From the NCBI GenBank assembly GCA_965214475.1, contig OZ243953.1, positions 1,178,001-1,242,000 on the forward strand: a stretch of 64,000 nucleotides of DNA, given 5' to 3'. The translations under genes were made by a program, and so were the position numbers. The notes beneath the pieces are model-generated. The model made no database searches. It had not been told where the DNA came from and saw nothing but the letters and a program-made list of their open reading frames with translations. Below, piece by piece: positions 54,923 through 63,711 of this stretch. Source of the stretch: SIRX01 sp965214475. GTDB lineage: Bacteria; Actinomycetota; Rubrobacteria; Rubrobacterales; Rubrobacteraceae. Position 1 is the first letter of the stretch, and every line of letters begins with the position of its first letter.

Positions 54923-55022
54923 GCCTCTATTCTAGCGGTCCGGGCAAGGGTCCGGAAGCACGCGTAACACAATGGTTCGTCCGCGTGGAACCGACCGAAA
55001 GGAGGGCCGCGCGTGGCCTGGG

Positions 55023-57170
55023 CTACACCACGGTCCTCAGAACCTCTTCTATAGAAGTCACTCCTTCGGCCGCTTTCAAAAGGCCATCGTCGCGGAGTCT
55101 TACCATGCCATCTCGTTCGGCGACCTCGGCTATCTCGCCCGCCGAGGCCCGGTGCAGGATCATCTCCTCGATCTCCCGGGTCACGAGCATTATTTCGTAG
55201 ATACCAACGCGCCCCCGGTATCCACTTCCGCCGCACCGCTGACAACCGACCGCCTTGTGCAAGCGCAGACCCTCTTCTTGGGTATGTTTGAACGGGAAGT
55301 TCATAGACTCGAGGATCTCCTGCTCGATCTCCACGGGCTGCTTGCACCGTTCGCAGAGCCTCCGGGCCAGTCGTTGTGCCACAACGCAGTTGACGGAGGA
55401 AGCGGTCAGGAACGGCTCTACCCCCATGTCCGTCAGGCGACTGAGTGCGCCGGGAGCATTGTTGGTGTGGAGGGTGGCGAGAACCATGTGGCCCGTCAGC
55501 GCGGCTTCTATACTCGTTTTAGCCGTCTCCGCATCCCGTATCTCCCCGATCATTACGATGTCGGGGTCGTTTCGGAGTATGCTCCTGAGACCGGAGGCGA
55601 ACGTCAACCCGGCCCGCGGGTTCACCTGGATCTGGTTGACCCCCTTTAGCCGGTACTCTACCGGGTCTTCTACGGTGATAATCTTCTTTTCCGGGGAATT
55701 CAACTCGCCGAGGGTGGCGTACAACGTGGTGGACTTGCCGCTGCCCGTCGGGCCTGTGACCAGTACCATCCCGTATGCCTGTTGGAATACGCCTCGGAAA
55801 TTGTCCAGTTCTCGAGACGAGAGGCCGAGTCCGGAGAGGTCGGTTTGCAGGTTGGAGGTATCCAGCAGCCGGATGACAACCCCCTCACCGTGTACCGTAG
55901 GCAAAACCGCGACCCGAAGGTCTACCTTCGCGCCACCGAGGCGCACGCTGAAACGCCCGTCTTGGGGAAGTCGGCGCTCGGCGATATCTAGGTTGGCGAG
56001 GATCTTGAGCCGGGCAACCACACCACCCTGGAGCCCGGAAGGGATCGACATGATCTCCCGGAGAACGCCGTCCACGCGCAGGCGCACGCTGAGGCCCTGC
56101 GCGTGCGGCTCAACGTGAACGTCGGAAGCCCCCTCGGCGACCGCGCTCTTCAATACCGAGTCAACCACCCGAACGACCGGCGCCTCTTCCGGCCCGGCAC
56201 CGGCATCCAACTCGACCTCATCCCCACCCTCCTCTTCGGAGGCCGCATCTTCCAATAGCGCGGCCACGCCCTCACCGCCGGAGAACATCCTGTTTCGTGC
56301 TTGGCTGAGGCTCTTCTCAGACGCCACAACAGGAACCACCCGGCGGCCGGAGACAAGCTGGAGGTCTTCAATGGCATAGATGTCGGCCGGATCGCTCATC
56401 GCCACGGTGATGGTGTTATCTTCGACGCTCAGCGGCAACGCGTCGTGCTTGCGCAACATCTTCTCCGGGATCAAGGCGGACGCCGAGCGGTCCACTACGG
56501 CATCATCAAGATCTACGTAGTCGAGCCTTAGACGCTTCGCCTGGGCCATGGCGAGGTCTTTCTCAGTGATGTAGCCGAGAGAGACCAGTGTCTTTCCCAA
56601 GTCCATCCGATTGTTTTTCTGGGCCTCCAGCGCCTTTTGCAATTGCTCCTCGGAGATCTTCCCCTGCGACAAGAGGACGTCCCAGGCTTTCCCGGCCTTC
56701 GGAAGACTCCCCCGTCGTCGGTCGGCAGAATCGGTACGCTGGTCTCTGTGGTCGGGACCGTCGCTGTCTTGGTCGGGCCCGGCCTGTAGATGCTGGTGCA
56801 GTGAGGTCACCCGCGCGGCCGAGTCCAGCGTTATCCGGAGACGCTCGCTGTCCAGCGGCTTCGTGAGGTATTCGTCCGCACCCGCCTCCATCCCTTCCAG
56901 CAGGTGTTCGTTACCGCTGAGGGCCGTGAGGAAGATAAAGAACGTGTAACCTTCACGATCCAGCGCACGCACCCTGCGGCAAAACTCGGGACCCTCGATC
57001 CCGGGCATCATCCAGTCGCTGACGATCACCTCTACATCCGGGGCTCCCTGATAGACTTCCCAGGCTTCGAGGCCATCCTCGGCGACCAGGCACTCATGGC
57101 CCAGCTTCTCGACGTTCTTTCTCGCAATAGCGCGGGATACCGCGTCGTCTTCAGCTACAAGAACTTTCAT
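55023..57170 (-). CDS. Response-regulator/PilB fusion: type IV pilus assembly ATPase
   Basis: 715 residues in three parts. 1-118 is a receiver domain: EDD near the start, phosphoacceptor Asp52 (VSDWMMPG), Thr82 and Lys104. A charged linker (130-160) follows. 160-300 is the type II/IV secretion ATPase N-terminal domain (LGKTLVSLGYITEKDLA). 330-715 is the hexameric ATPase: Walker A GPTGSGKST (473-481), Walker B DPDIVMIGEIRD, His box VLATLHTNNAPGALSRL, and a zinc site with C606, C609, C643 and C646. It powers pilus extension; phosphorylation of the receiver could control it. Overlaps a small upstream ORF by ATGA. Confidence 0.93.
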   Translation of the reverse strand: MKVLVAEDDAVSRAIARKNVEKLGHECLVAEDGLEAWEVYQGAPDVEVIVSDWMMPGIEGPEFCRRVRALDREGYTFFIFLTALSGNEHLLEGMEAGADEYLTKPLDSERLRITLDSAARVTSLHQHLQAGPDQDSDGPDHRDQRTDSADRRRGSLPKAGKAWDVLLSQGKISEEQLQKALEAQKNNRMDLGKTLVSLGYITEKDLAMAQAKRLRLDYVDLDDAVVDRSASALIPEKMLRKHDALPLSVEDNTITVAMSDPADIYAIEDLQLVSGRRVVPVVASEKSLSQARNRMFSGGEGVAALLEDAASEEEGGDEVELDAGAGPEEAPVVRVVDSVLKSAVAEGASDVHVEPHAQGLSVRLRVDGVLREIMSIPSGLQGGVVARLKILANLDIAERRLPQDGRFSVRLGGAKVDLRVAVLPTVHGEGVVIRLLDTSNLQTDLSGLGLSSRELDNFRGVFQQAYGMVLVTGPTGSGKSTTLYATLGELNSPEKKIITVEDPVEYRLKGVNQIQVNPRAGLTFASGLRSILRNDPDIVMIGEIRDAETAKTSIEAALTGHMVLATLHTNNAPGALSRLTDMGVEPFLTASSVNCVVAQRLARRLCERCKQPVEIEQEILESMNFPFKHTQEEGLRLHKAVGCQRCGGSGYRGRVGIYEIMLVTREIEEMILHRASAGEIAEVAERDGMVRLRDDGLLKAAEGVTSIEEVLRTVV

Positions 57171-57343
57171 TTCCGTCTTTCCAATACTTCGGCTTCAGGC
57201 ACTTCTCCGGCACGCCCGAGTCGATTCGTTAGTTCATCCAGCCTGAGAATCATTCGTGAACTCTCCACAAATACTGCGCTTCTCCAGTTTAGTACAAGGC
57301 TCTGCCATCTCTCTCGCACCCGATACATCATTCCGTCTGTCTC
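57167..57343 (-). CDS. Small ORF before the REC-PilB gene (uncertain)
   Basis: Reads MYRVRERWQSLVLNWRSAVF and ends EVLERRK. It has at least 52 codons from the ATG pair near 57331-57326 up to a 63-codon frame opening at TTG 57358. Its TGA overlaps the start of the REC-PilB gene as ATGA, the arrangement of coupled genes. It contains an amphipathic helix and no recognised domain. It could be a real small regulator or a chance frame in the 212-bp gap. Confidence 0.35.
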   Translation of the reverse strand, partial: ETDGMMYRVRERWQSLVLNWRSAVFVESSRMILRLDELTNRLGRAGEVPEAEVLERRK

Positions 57344-57382
57344 TTGTCGACTACACAAGCTAGACTCTGAAAGAGGCGATCT

Positions 57383-58822
57383 CTAATTACAAGCCTCGCT
57401 GTAGCACTCGCGCCAGCTCCACTGCTCGACTCCGTATATTCCCGGCCGGTTCAGAACGTCCTCGGAGGCAACCGGGCTCGCGCTGCCATTGATCTCTATT
57501 CCCTCATCGGCGCTCACGGGTCCTCCCCAACAAGAATTTCCTCCCTTGTCGAACTTCCCTCCACGTACGATGGTTATCCCACTAAAAACTTTCCTGTTAC
57601 CATTTATCTGAAGGTCCACGCCGTCCACGACGAGAGTGCCCTTGAGGGCGTCGTCTGCGGGACAGTCAGAGCCTCCGTTGATAAACCATTTCACAGTACC
57701 ACCGTCGTCCCGCTCTATGTATACGACGGTCCTGTTGTCGGAGTTGGCCGGCCAACTCGTGAGGTTGACGTTTTCTCGGTAGTTTCCCTGCCGCTTCGCT
57801 TCTTCTTTCAGAAGCTCCAGACGATCTTCGTCAGCCTGGCCTGCCTGAGCCTCGTGGTCAAACGGGAAAGTTATCGGAGTAAGGCCAGGATCGGCTTCAT
57901 CCGTGTCGGCGACGAACTGGTAAGGAGCCGAGTCGTCTGCGTCGAAGTCACGGGTTCCCAGTGTGCTAACCTCGCCCACGGTTACGTCGTTCACAGCCCC
58001 AAAGCCTGCGTCGGTAATGTTGCCGGGCCGCGGCGTAGGATTGTGGGTGGTGTTCTCCCAGTCACCGTAGGCTTCATCCGTGCCTGTGATGTTGCCGTCT
58101 TCGCCAGGACAACCACTTCCGCCACCATTGACTTCTATGGAACTCAGGCTGAACATGCTGATTCCTTCTATGCAAGCGGTACCGCTCAGTTGGACGGTCT
58201 CCTGTGAATAGTAGGCTATAGGATAGCCAAGATCCGTCGTGTAGAAGATTGCCTCTACCTTCCGCCGCGCCGTTCCATTCTCGGAGTTACCGGCGGACTC
58301 TACCTCGAAGTATTTGCGGTATCCGGGGTACTTGCCTTCCTCCTCCGGCGTGTATCCTTCCTGCCCCGTCTGGATCTCGTCGGCCGGCTCCAGATAGCGG
58401 ATGCTTACTTCGATCGATTTTCCGTCGAAGTCAAGCTCCTTGCCGGCTTCCGCGTTCTCGCCGTCGACGATCTTGTAAGACCAGTCGGATTCCGAAGCAT
58501 CCGCACAGGCGTCTTCGTCGTCGGAACCTCCGGCTTCGGAGCCATCGTAGCTCTCCGGGCAGGCTTCGGAAAGCAACTCTCGCTTGGCGGCCTGCACGCC
58601 GGCATCGGCGGCGTTGAAAGCTTTTTGACCCTGATTGACCTCAACGACGGCCTGAAGGTCGTTTCGCACGAAGACCAGAAGACCAGCACCCATTACACCG
58701 ATAAGCACGATCATGATGACCGCGAGCCCCAGCGCTATACCAGTCTCGTCCTCCACCAATCTTCGGAAGATGTTCCGGTGGCTCATATTTCTCACGCTGC
58801 TCTTGTAATCTCTACCCATCAT
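57383..58822 (-). CDS. PilX-like pilus assembly protein
   Basis: 479 residues. One N-terminal membrane helix (GIALGLAVIMIVLIGVMGAGLLVF, residues 28-52) after a basic start, preceded by ETGIALG. This resembles the PilX N-terminal motif of pilus tip or minor-pilin proteins. The long extracellular part has acidic repeats, paired cysteines (CPESYDG, EDACADASE, CIEG, GCPGE, CPADD, CWGG, CYSEAC), and a beta-rich right-hand pattern. Function by position: minor component at the pilus tip. Same operon as the prepilin genes. Confidence 0.75.
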   Translation of the reverse strand: MMGRDYKSSVRNMSHRNIFRRLVEDETGIALGLAVIMIVLIGVMGAGLLVFVRNDLQAVVEVNQGQKAFNAADAGVQAAKRELLSEACPESYDGSEAGGSDDEDACADASESDWSYKIVDGENAEAGKELDFDGKSIEVSIRYLEPADEIQTGQEGYTPEEEGKYPGYRKYFEVESAGNSENGTARRKVEAIFYTTDLGYPIAYYSQETVQLSGTACIEGISMFSLSSIEVNGGGSGCPGEDGNITGTDEAYGDWENTTHNPTPRPGNITDAGFGAVNDVTVGEVSTLGTRDFDADDSAPYQFVADTDEADPGLTPITFPFDHEAQAGQADEDRLELLKEEAKRQGNYRENVNLTSWPANSDNRTVVYIERDDGGTVKWFINGGSDCPADDALKGTLVVDGVDLQINGNRKVFSGITIVRGGKFDKGGNSCWGGPVSADEGIEINGSASPVASEDVLNRPGIYGVEQWSWRECYSEACN

Positions 58823-58836
58823 CCTATCTAACCGCC

Positions 58837-59928
58837 TCAGTCGGTCACCGTAACAGTGACGGTGGCGCTGGCGGTGCCGCCTCTACCGTCGCTTACAGTG
58901 TAGTCAAAAGTGAAGTCGCCTCGACCTGACGAGCCATTTTTCGGTGTGTAAGTGAGCGTACCATCACCGTTGAGTGTGACCGTACCCTTGGAAGGGCTGG
59001 TAAAGGACTCTACGGTTAGCAAGTCTCCGTCTGGGTCGTCGTCGTTGGCGAGCACGTTGATCGTCACGGGTCTATCCGCGGCTGGCCCTTTATTGCGGGT
59101 TGTGGCCGTATCATTCTCGGCGGTCGGCGGCTGGTTTACCGTCGGGTCGGGACTCTCGGAGTCGTCGTCTTCGTCGGTGCAACCCGGGTCCGCCGGATGA
59201 TCCGTAGCTCCGTCAGAGTCGTTGTCATCACCGTCTGAGCACTCCGGGTCTGACGAGGGTGGTGGATCAGTCTCGTCGTTATCGCTTGTAGAGGAACATC
59301 CCGGATCGTCAGGGAAGTCGGTCTTTGTGTCTGTGTCGTTGTCTACACCGTCAGAGCAAGCAGACTGCGAAGAAGTCGGAGCACCGCCTTGATTCCTCAG
59401 AAACACGTCGGTGCTGAGGACCTGGGTGCGGCCGTCTACATCGACCGTAAGGCTTATCTCTACTATCTCCGTGTCAGGAAGATCTGTGTTGGGATCCAGC
59501 GCGTTACCTTGCTCGTCCTGGTACTCGAAATTCAGGTCGCTCGCGTTCTCCACCGCAGATTGCCCGTTTCGTTCGAGTGTCCCACCGTCTACTTCGTACC
59601 GGATCTCTTCGTCGGCCGCGGCCAAGCGGTTGCCGTCCAGGTCATTTCTAAAGACTATGGCGTCTGTATCCGTACCGGGAAAGAGCAACGTGTTCTGGCC
59701 GTTGGCTCTGTTTTCCGGGTAGGCGGCCCGGACCTCGCGCTCCATTTTCGTCAGTCCGACACGGGCATTCTCGACGGCCTCTACCTTGTCGTTACCGAAG
59801 CTGAAGACTCGCAGGCTCATGTCGAAGATAGCGTAGAGTGCGAACATCACGGTTACCATCATCACCATCGCCACCAGCACTTCGGGAAGGGTAAATCCGC
59901 CCTCTTCTTTTAGAAGACGTTCTCTCAA
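58837..59928 (-). CDS. Modular prepilin with calcium-type repeats and a cadherin-like C-terminal domain
   Basis: 363 residues. A type IV prepilin leader RERLLKEEGGFTLPEVLVAM (cleavage before F12), a pilin helix and PilW-like domain to about 180. Then two Asp-rich cysteine-bracketed repeats, C191-C211 and C230-C250 (CSDGVDNDTDTKTDFPDD type), look like calcium-binding modules. Residues about 267-363 are a cadherin/VCBS-like Ig domain (AENDTATT..., VTINVLANDDDPDGD, FDYTVSDGRGG). Adhesive tails on a minor pilin would put a binding domain on the fibre surface or tip. Role is inference. Confidence 0.85.
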   Translation of the reverse strand: MRERLLKEEGGFTLPEVLVAMVMMVTVMFALYAIFDMSLRVFSFGNDKVEAVENARVGLTKMEREVRAAYPENRANGQNTLLFPGTDTDAIVFRNDLDGNRLAAADEEIRYEVDGGTLERNGQSAVENASDLNFEYQDEQGNALDPNTDLPDTEIVEISLTVDVDGRTQVLSTDVFLRNQGGAPTSSQSACSDGVDNDTDTKTDFPDDPGCSSTSDNDETDPPPSSDPECSDGDDNDSDGATDHPADPGCTDEDDDSESPDPTVNQPPTAENDTATTRNKGPAADRPVTINVLANDDDPDGDLLTVESFTSPSKGTVTLNGDGTLTYTPKNGSSGRGDFTFDYTVSDGRGGTASATVTVTVTD

Positions 59929-59930
59929 AA

Positions 59931-60329
59931 CTATCCTTCCGCCACTAGACCGGTCGTGGTGAAAGATTTACTTTGCCACTCTACGGTGACGGTCACCTTC
60001 ATCAAGCTTTGGGACGCATCTCCTCCGCCTTCCAGGCTCATGTATTCCGTATCAACCGTGTATTCGAAGATACCCTCGGTCCCACTGACCGGGGCCCCGT
60101 CTGGGGGGTAATCGTCCTCGACCTCATCGTATTCCAGTGCCCGGACCTCCTCCAGTTTCTCACTCGCCAGCGCCCGGGCCTGATCATAATTACTCCCCAG
60201 CACGGCAGCCCGGAGCCCGGCGTCGAACATGCCGACCATCGGAAGTATGGCGATGCCAAGTAGCATGATTGCCACCATCACCTCGACCAGCGAGTAGCCG
60301 GACTCTTTCTTCAATAGTTTACGGATCAA
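59931..60329 (-). CDS. Minor prepilin, PilV/GspI type
   Basis: 132 residues. Leader MIRKLLKKESGYSLVEVMVAIMLLGI, with Tyr at the mature +1 position and Glu at +5, then a hydrophobic helix and a small beta domain. A PilV-like minor subunit. Overlaps the upstream GspH-type gene by 11 nt. Confidence 0.85.
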   Translation of the reverse strand: MIRKLLKKESGYSLVEVMVAIMLLGIAILPMVGMFDAGLRAAVLGSNYDQARALASEKLEEVRALEYDEVEDDYPPDGAPVSGTEGIFEYTVDTEYMSLEGGGDASQSLMKVTVTVEWQSKSFTTTGLVAEG

Positions 60330-60819
60330 TTGCCACTTCCGATGTAGCCGTGGTCAGTCGTATGTCGTGGTCGGGGTTGCCATCAACCGAAACCTTGAAG
60401 GTGGTAGGCGCCCCAGCAGATGCTACCGAAGCCGAACCATCTGAACTGAACGTGATCGTAACCGTACCGCCGCCTGTAAAACTAACTTTGGGGTCGTTGC
60501 TACCACATCCACCGTCGCCACAGAGGCTGCGTGGTTCAAGCGAGCCGCCTTCGGGACCGATCTGGTAAGTCGAACTGCCGGACGTGAGTACGACCTGCCA
60601 ATCATCCAACCGATTGGTCGCTTTGCTGTGCGCCAGCCGCAGGTCCGAGGCAAGCTGATTGGTCGCCGAATCCACCCGGCGACCTTCGACCACATTCCAC
60701 CAGACCGGCACGGCAATGGCTATGAGGATTCCGAGTATCGCAATGACGATCAGTACCTCGGGCAGAGTAAACCCTCGCTCGTCGCTGCCTCTACCCGATA
60801 TGCGCCTCGAAAATTTCAT
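60319..60819 (-). CDS. Minor prepilin, GspH/FimT type
   Basis: 166 residues. Leader SDERGFTLPEVLIVIAILGILIAI with mature Phe and Glu+5, then a FimT/GspH beta domain (GRRVDSATNQLASDLRLAHSKATNR). Two Cys at about 99 and 104 may pair. Paralogous to the next gene upstream: both share TATNQL(A/V)SDLRL-type sequence. Likely primes the pilus or binds DNA as FimT-like proteins can; unproven. Confidence 0.85.
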   Translation of the reverse strand: MKFSRRISGRGSDERGFTLPEVLIVIAILGILIAIAVPVWWNVVEGRRVDSATNQLASDLRLAHSKATNRLDDWQVVLTSGSSTYQIGPEGGSLEPRSLCGDGGCGSNDPKVSFTGGGTVTITFSSDGSASVASAGAPTTFKVSVDGNPDHDIRLTTATSEVAIDP

Positions 60820-60850
60820 CCTTCTATTATCGGCAGCTTCTTGAAAAACT

Positions 60851-61483
60851 TTAGGGAATGGAGGTGTCGCAATCCGAATCGTACTCTATCCTCACCCGTG
60901 AGGTAGCCGCCAAGACGGATACACGGTTTTGAGGCTTGCCATCAACCGTAACGCAGACGGAGCCGTTGGGACCGCTCGGCACGAAGCGCATGGTCCCATC
61001 GGAGTTGAACTCGATAGTTCGAGTCTCGGGCTCTGGACTCGGCGCGGAACCCCAGAGCTCTACCCAGTAGGCAGCGCCATGGTTGTCTATTGTAAAACCG
61101 GACGGGGTCCGCACTTTTGTTACCCCCACGTTGCCGGGAAAATAGCGTGGTATGCGCTGGGTAGCGTCTGGAGCCGTACCACCCTCGTACACGCCGTTTA
61201 GCCTCACAAGGTAGTAGTCGGGCCCTTCATTCTCGTCTCCCCAATCAAAGGCTACAACCACTCGCCAATCGGTGAGTTGATTTGTCGCCTTCTCGTGGAC
61301 GAGCCGCATGTCGGAGACGAGCTGGTTGGTCGCCGTCTCTATTCGCCAACGCTCCAAGATTCCTAAAAAGATTACGACTCCAATACCAATGAGGATGCCC
61401 AAAATGGCAATTGTGGTCAATACTTCCGGCAAGGTGAAGCCTTGTTCATCTTTGCGGAAGTGACTGACTCTGAGCCGTGTCAT
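60851..61483 (-). CDS. Minor prepilin, GspH/FimT type (paralog)
   Basis: 210 residues, first gene of the pilus operon. Leader KDEQGFTLPEVLTTIAILGILIGIG, then ERWRIETATNQLVSDMRLVHEKATNQLTDWR, clearly related to the neighbour. It is longer by an inserted loop (residues about 95-160) and ends with paired Cys (SVCVTV and DSDCDTS). A duplication followed by divergence is the simplest account. ATG 61483; no close promoter is obvious in the 102 bp before it. Confidence 0.85.
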   Translation of the reverse strand: MTRLRVSHFRKDEQGFTLPEVLTTIAILGILIGIGVVIFLGILERWRIETATNQLVSDMRLVHEKATNQLTDWRVVVAFDWGDENEGPDYYLVRLNGVYEGGTAPDATQRIPRYFPGNVGVTKVRTPSGFTIDNHGAAYWVELWGSAPSPEPETRTIEFNSDGTMRFVPSGPNGSVCVTVDGKPQNRVSVLAATSRVRIEYDSDCDTSIP

Positions 61484-61585
61484 ACGGTCCCACTCTTTCG
61501 TACAGTGCCCGACGCCCTCAAGCTCTGTATTCCCGGAACTTCCGAACTCTAAAAGGTCCGGAAATCGGTGGGACGCGAAAGACGG

Positions 61586-61966
61586 TTACTTGCGCTCGAT
61601 GAACTCTATGCGGTAGCCGTCGGGGTCTTTTACGAAGAAGAGTCGGGTGCCGCTGCTCATGGCGTGCGGCTGGCTCTCGAAGTCTACGCCGCCGGCTTCT
61701 TCCAATTTTTCGGCCAGGGCGTCGAGGTCTTCGACAGCGAAGGCTACGTGGCTGTAGCCGGCGCCGAGCTCGTAGGGCTCTTCCTGGTCGTGGTTTAGGG
61801 TGAGTTCCAGGCGGGGTTCGGGGTCGCCGGGAACGCCGAAAAAGGCGTTTGTGGCGTCGTCGCCAATGGGGGTTTTGCGGACGAGTTCGAGGCCGAGCTT
61901 GTCCCGGTAAAACTCTATGCTCTTGTCTAGATCGTATACCCGGTAACAGGTGTGGACGTATTGCAT
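61586..61966 (-). CDS. gloA: Glyoxalase I (lactoylglutathione lyase)
   Basis: 126 residues of the vicinal oxygen chelate fold. Metal ligands are likely His5 (MQYVHTCYRV), Glu near 53 (LELTLNH), His near 73 (YSHVAFAVED) and Glu near 122 (GYRIEFIERK). The sequence is typical of glutathione-type glyoxalase I of the short, nickel-dependent class. Isomerises the methylglyoxal-glutathione adduct. The presence together with frmA/frmB supports a glutathione-like thiol; that is inference. Confidence 0.9.
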   Translation of the reverse strand: MQYVHTCYRVYDLDKSIEFYRDKLGLELVRKTPIGDDATNAFFGVPGDPEPRLELTLNHDQEEPYELGAGYSHVAFAVEDLDALAEKLEEAGGVDFESQPHAMSSGTRLFFVKDPDGYRIEFIERK

Positions 61967-62097
61967 CTTCGCTCCTTCGTTGTTAGCTGTCAGGTTTCAG
62001 TCGTCAGGTTTTTCCATCTGGTTCATTTTAGCGGCTGCGAGGCCCGGTGCTTTTCTTTTGCTGGCGGGCTGAGTGCTCTCTGGCTGCTATGGCTGCT

Positions 62098-63708
62098 ATG
62101 CTTTCGGGAGTGGTTTTCCAGAGGGTTACACGGGGGCTTCCCGAGGGGGCAGCCCGGCGGGCGGCGGCGGTGGCGCGTGTTGGGGCTCGCTATGGGTTCG
62201 GTTTCGTGTTTCGGCGGCGTTTGTTTCGGGGCGGCCGAAACGTAGATTTTGGGCGGGTCGGGACCCGGCTGCGCCTCTCATTCGAGGAGTTGGGGCCGAA
62301 CTACGTCGAGCTGGGCCGTTTTCTGGCGGCCCGTCAGGATCTCATTCCGCGAGATATAGCCGCCGAGTTGGAACAGGCCTACGTTCCCCCGACGCCTATC
62401 CCCCCGGACGAGGTACGGACGATCGTGGAGAAGGAGTTGGGAAACAAGCTAAAGCGTTTGTTTCCGGAGTTCGAGGAGTTGCCGGTGCGGGTCGGGGTGT
62501 TTACGCAGTCGCACCGGGCGATCCTACCGGGAGATCGTCCGGCGCTCGTGGTGGTAAACCGACCGGGGATACGCCGCGACCTTTTGGCGATGCGTCCGGT
62601 GGCGGATGTGACGCGGCGCAGGATCGGGGACCAACTACCGATCAATCCCTCGGAGATGGTGGCGGAGTTTGCCGCCCAGGCCACCCAGCGCCGGGACCTG
62701 CACTTCGTCGCCCAGACGATCCGGCGTATCCGCGAGCTGGACGGCTTTCCCCTGCGAATCCCGGAGGTATACCGAGACTACTCTACGAGTCGCTGCATAA
62801 CCCTCGAAGCGCCCGCCGCCCCAGAGCCGATGGAGTCTCCCATGTACCGGGGGGCGGCCGGGGCGCTTATGCAGTTGGCACTACAGGAAGGCATCTTTTT
62901 CGCTGACGCGGGACCGGAGCGCTTTGTCGCGGCGGAGGGTAGCGTCTGGTTCTCGGACCCGACCGAGGTCTTCGCCCTCGACTCGGAACGAATGCGGGGC
63001 ATCGCCGAGGTCCTGGCCGCCAGCCGACGTGGGGACGTGGAAGGCGTTATCAATTCGTTGAGGGCCGCCGGTGTGATCTTGCCGAAGGACCCTGCCGACC
63101 TCCGGCGCGAGCTGCGTGAAACCCTGGGCGCCCTGGGGGGACCATTATGGAAAGAGCACTCGCTGGAGGAGATCCGGGCCCGCAGCCTGCAAGCCCTGCA
63201 CGGAGGCCACGCGAGACTCCCGGCAGAGTTGGCCCAGATGATGGACTCACTCGTCACCGCAGAGAAGCTAGGCCGGCGCCCGGACAACCCCCGGTACGTC
63301 GGGACGGTCGCCGCCGCCGAGGGCGCTGAGAATGTAATCTCCCGTTTCCGAGACCCGGCGTATCTCATTCAACGCACCGCCCGCCGTCTCGCCCAACCCG
63401 ACACTTACGCGGACTACCCGCGCCAAATCCACTCTCTACTCAACGAACTGAAAGACGGCGAGGTCGAAGTCCAGTTTAGCCACGAAGGTCTCGACGAGCT
63501 TATCTCCAAGGTAGACATCCTCGCCAACCGTCTCGTCTTCGCCGTGCTCATCGCCGCCCTTATCCTTGGCTCCTCCATGCTCGGCATCTTCGCCAAGAGC
63601 GGGGCCACCCTGCTCGGCGTCAGCGTCTTCGGCTTCGCCGGTTTCGTCTTCGCCGCCATCCTCGCCCTCGCGCTACTTATAGGCATCATCCGGTCAGGAC
63701 GACTTTAG
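62098..63708 (+). CDS. UbiB/ABC1-like protein without kinase motifs (pseudokinase)
   Basis: About 536 residues from ATG 62098 (start uncertain; frame opens at GTG 62047, ATG also at 62089, no clear ribosome-binding site). The UbiB framework is plain: LSFEELGPNYVELGRFLAARQDLIP (quoted in part: FEELGPNYVELGRFL), VVVNRPGIRRDLLAM, and the C-terminal pair of membrane helices (about residues 480-535). Yet the catalytic signs are replaced: KxGQ is ExGR, the VAVK lysine is absent, HADPHPGN is FADAGPERF, and DFG is SDPTE. It probably acts by binding, not phosphotransfer. Confidence 0.85.
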   Translation: MLSGVVFQRVTRGLPEGAARRAAAVARVGARYGFGFVFRRRLFRGGRNVDFGRVGTRLRLSFEELGPNYVELGRFLAARQDLIPRDIAAELEQAYVPPTPIPPDEVRTIVEKELGNKLKRLFPEFEELPVRVGVFTQSHRAILPGDRPALVVVNRPGIRRDLLAMRPVADVTRRRIGDQLPINPSEMVAEFAAQATQRRDLHFVAQTIRRIRELDGFPLRIPEVYRDYSTSRCITLEAPAAPEPMESPMYRGAAGALMQLALQEGIFFADAGPERFVAAEGSVWFSDPTEVFALDSERMRGIAEVLAASRRGDVEGVINSLRAAGVILPKDPADLRRELRETLGALGGPLWKEHSLEEIRARSLQALHGGHARLPAELAQMMDSLVTAEKLGRRPDNPRYVGTVAAAEGAENVISRFRDPAYLIQRTARRLAQPDTYADYPRQIHSLLNELKDGEVEVQFSHEGLDELISKVDILANRLVFAVLIAALILGSSMLGIFAKSGATLLGVSVFGFAGFVFAAILALALLIGIIRSGRL

Positions 63709-63711
63709 CGT

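Noticed and set aside
62073..62906. A 277-codon plus-strand frame in another phase of the UbiB-like gene
   Set aside because: Rich in Gly, Arg and Pro repeats with no domain. The UbiB frame covers the same bases with clear family sequence.
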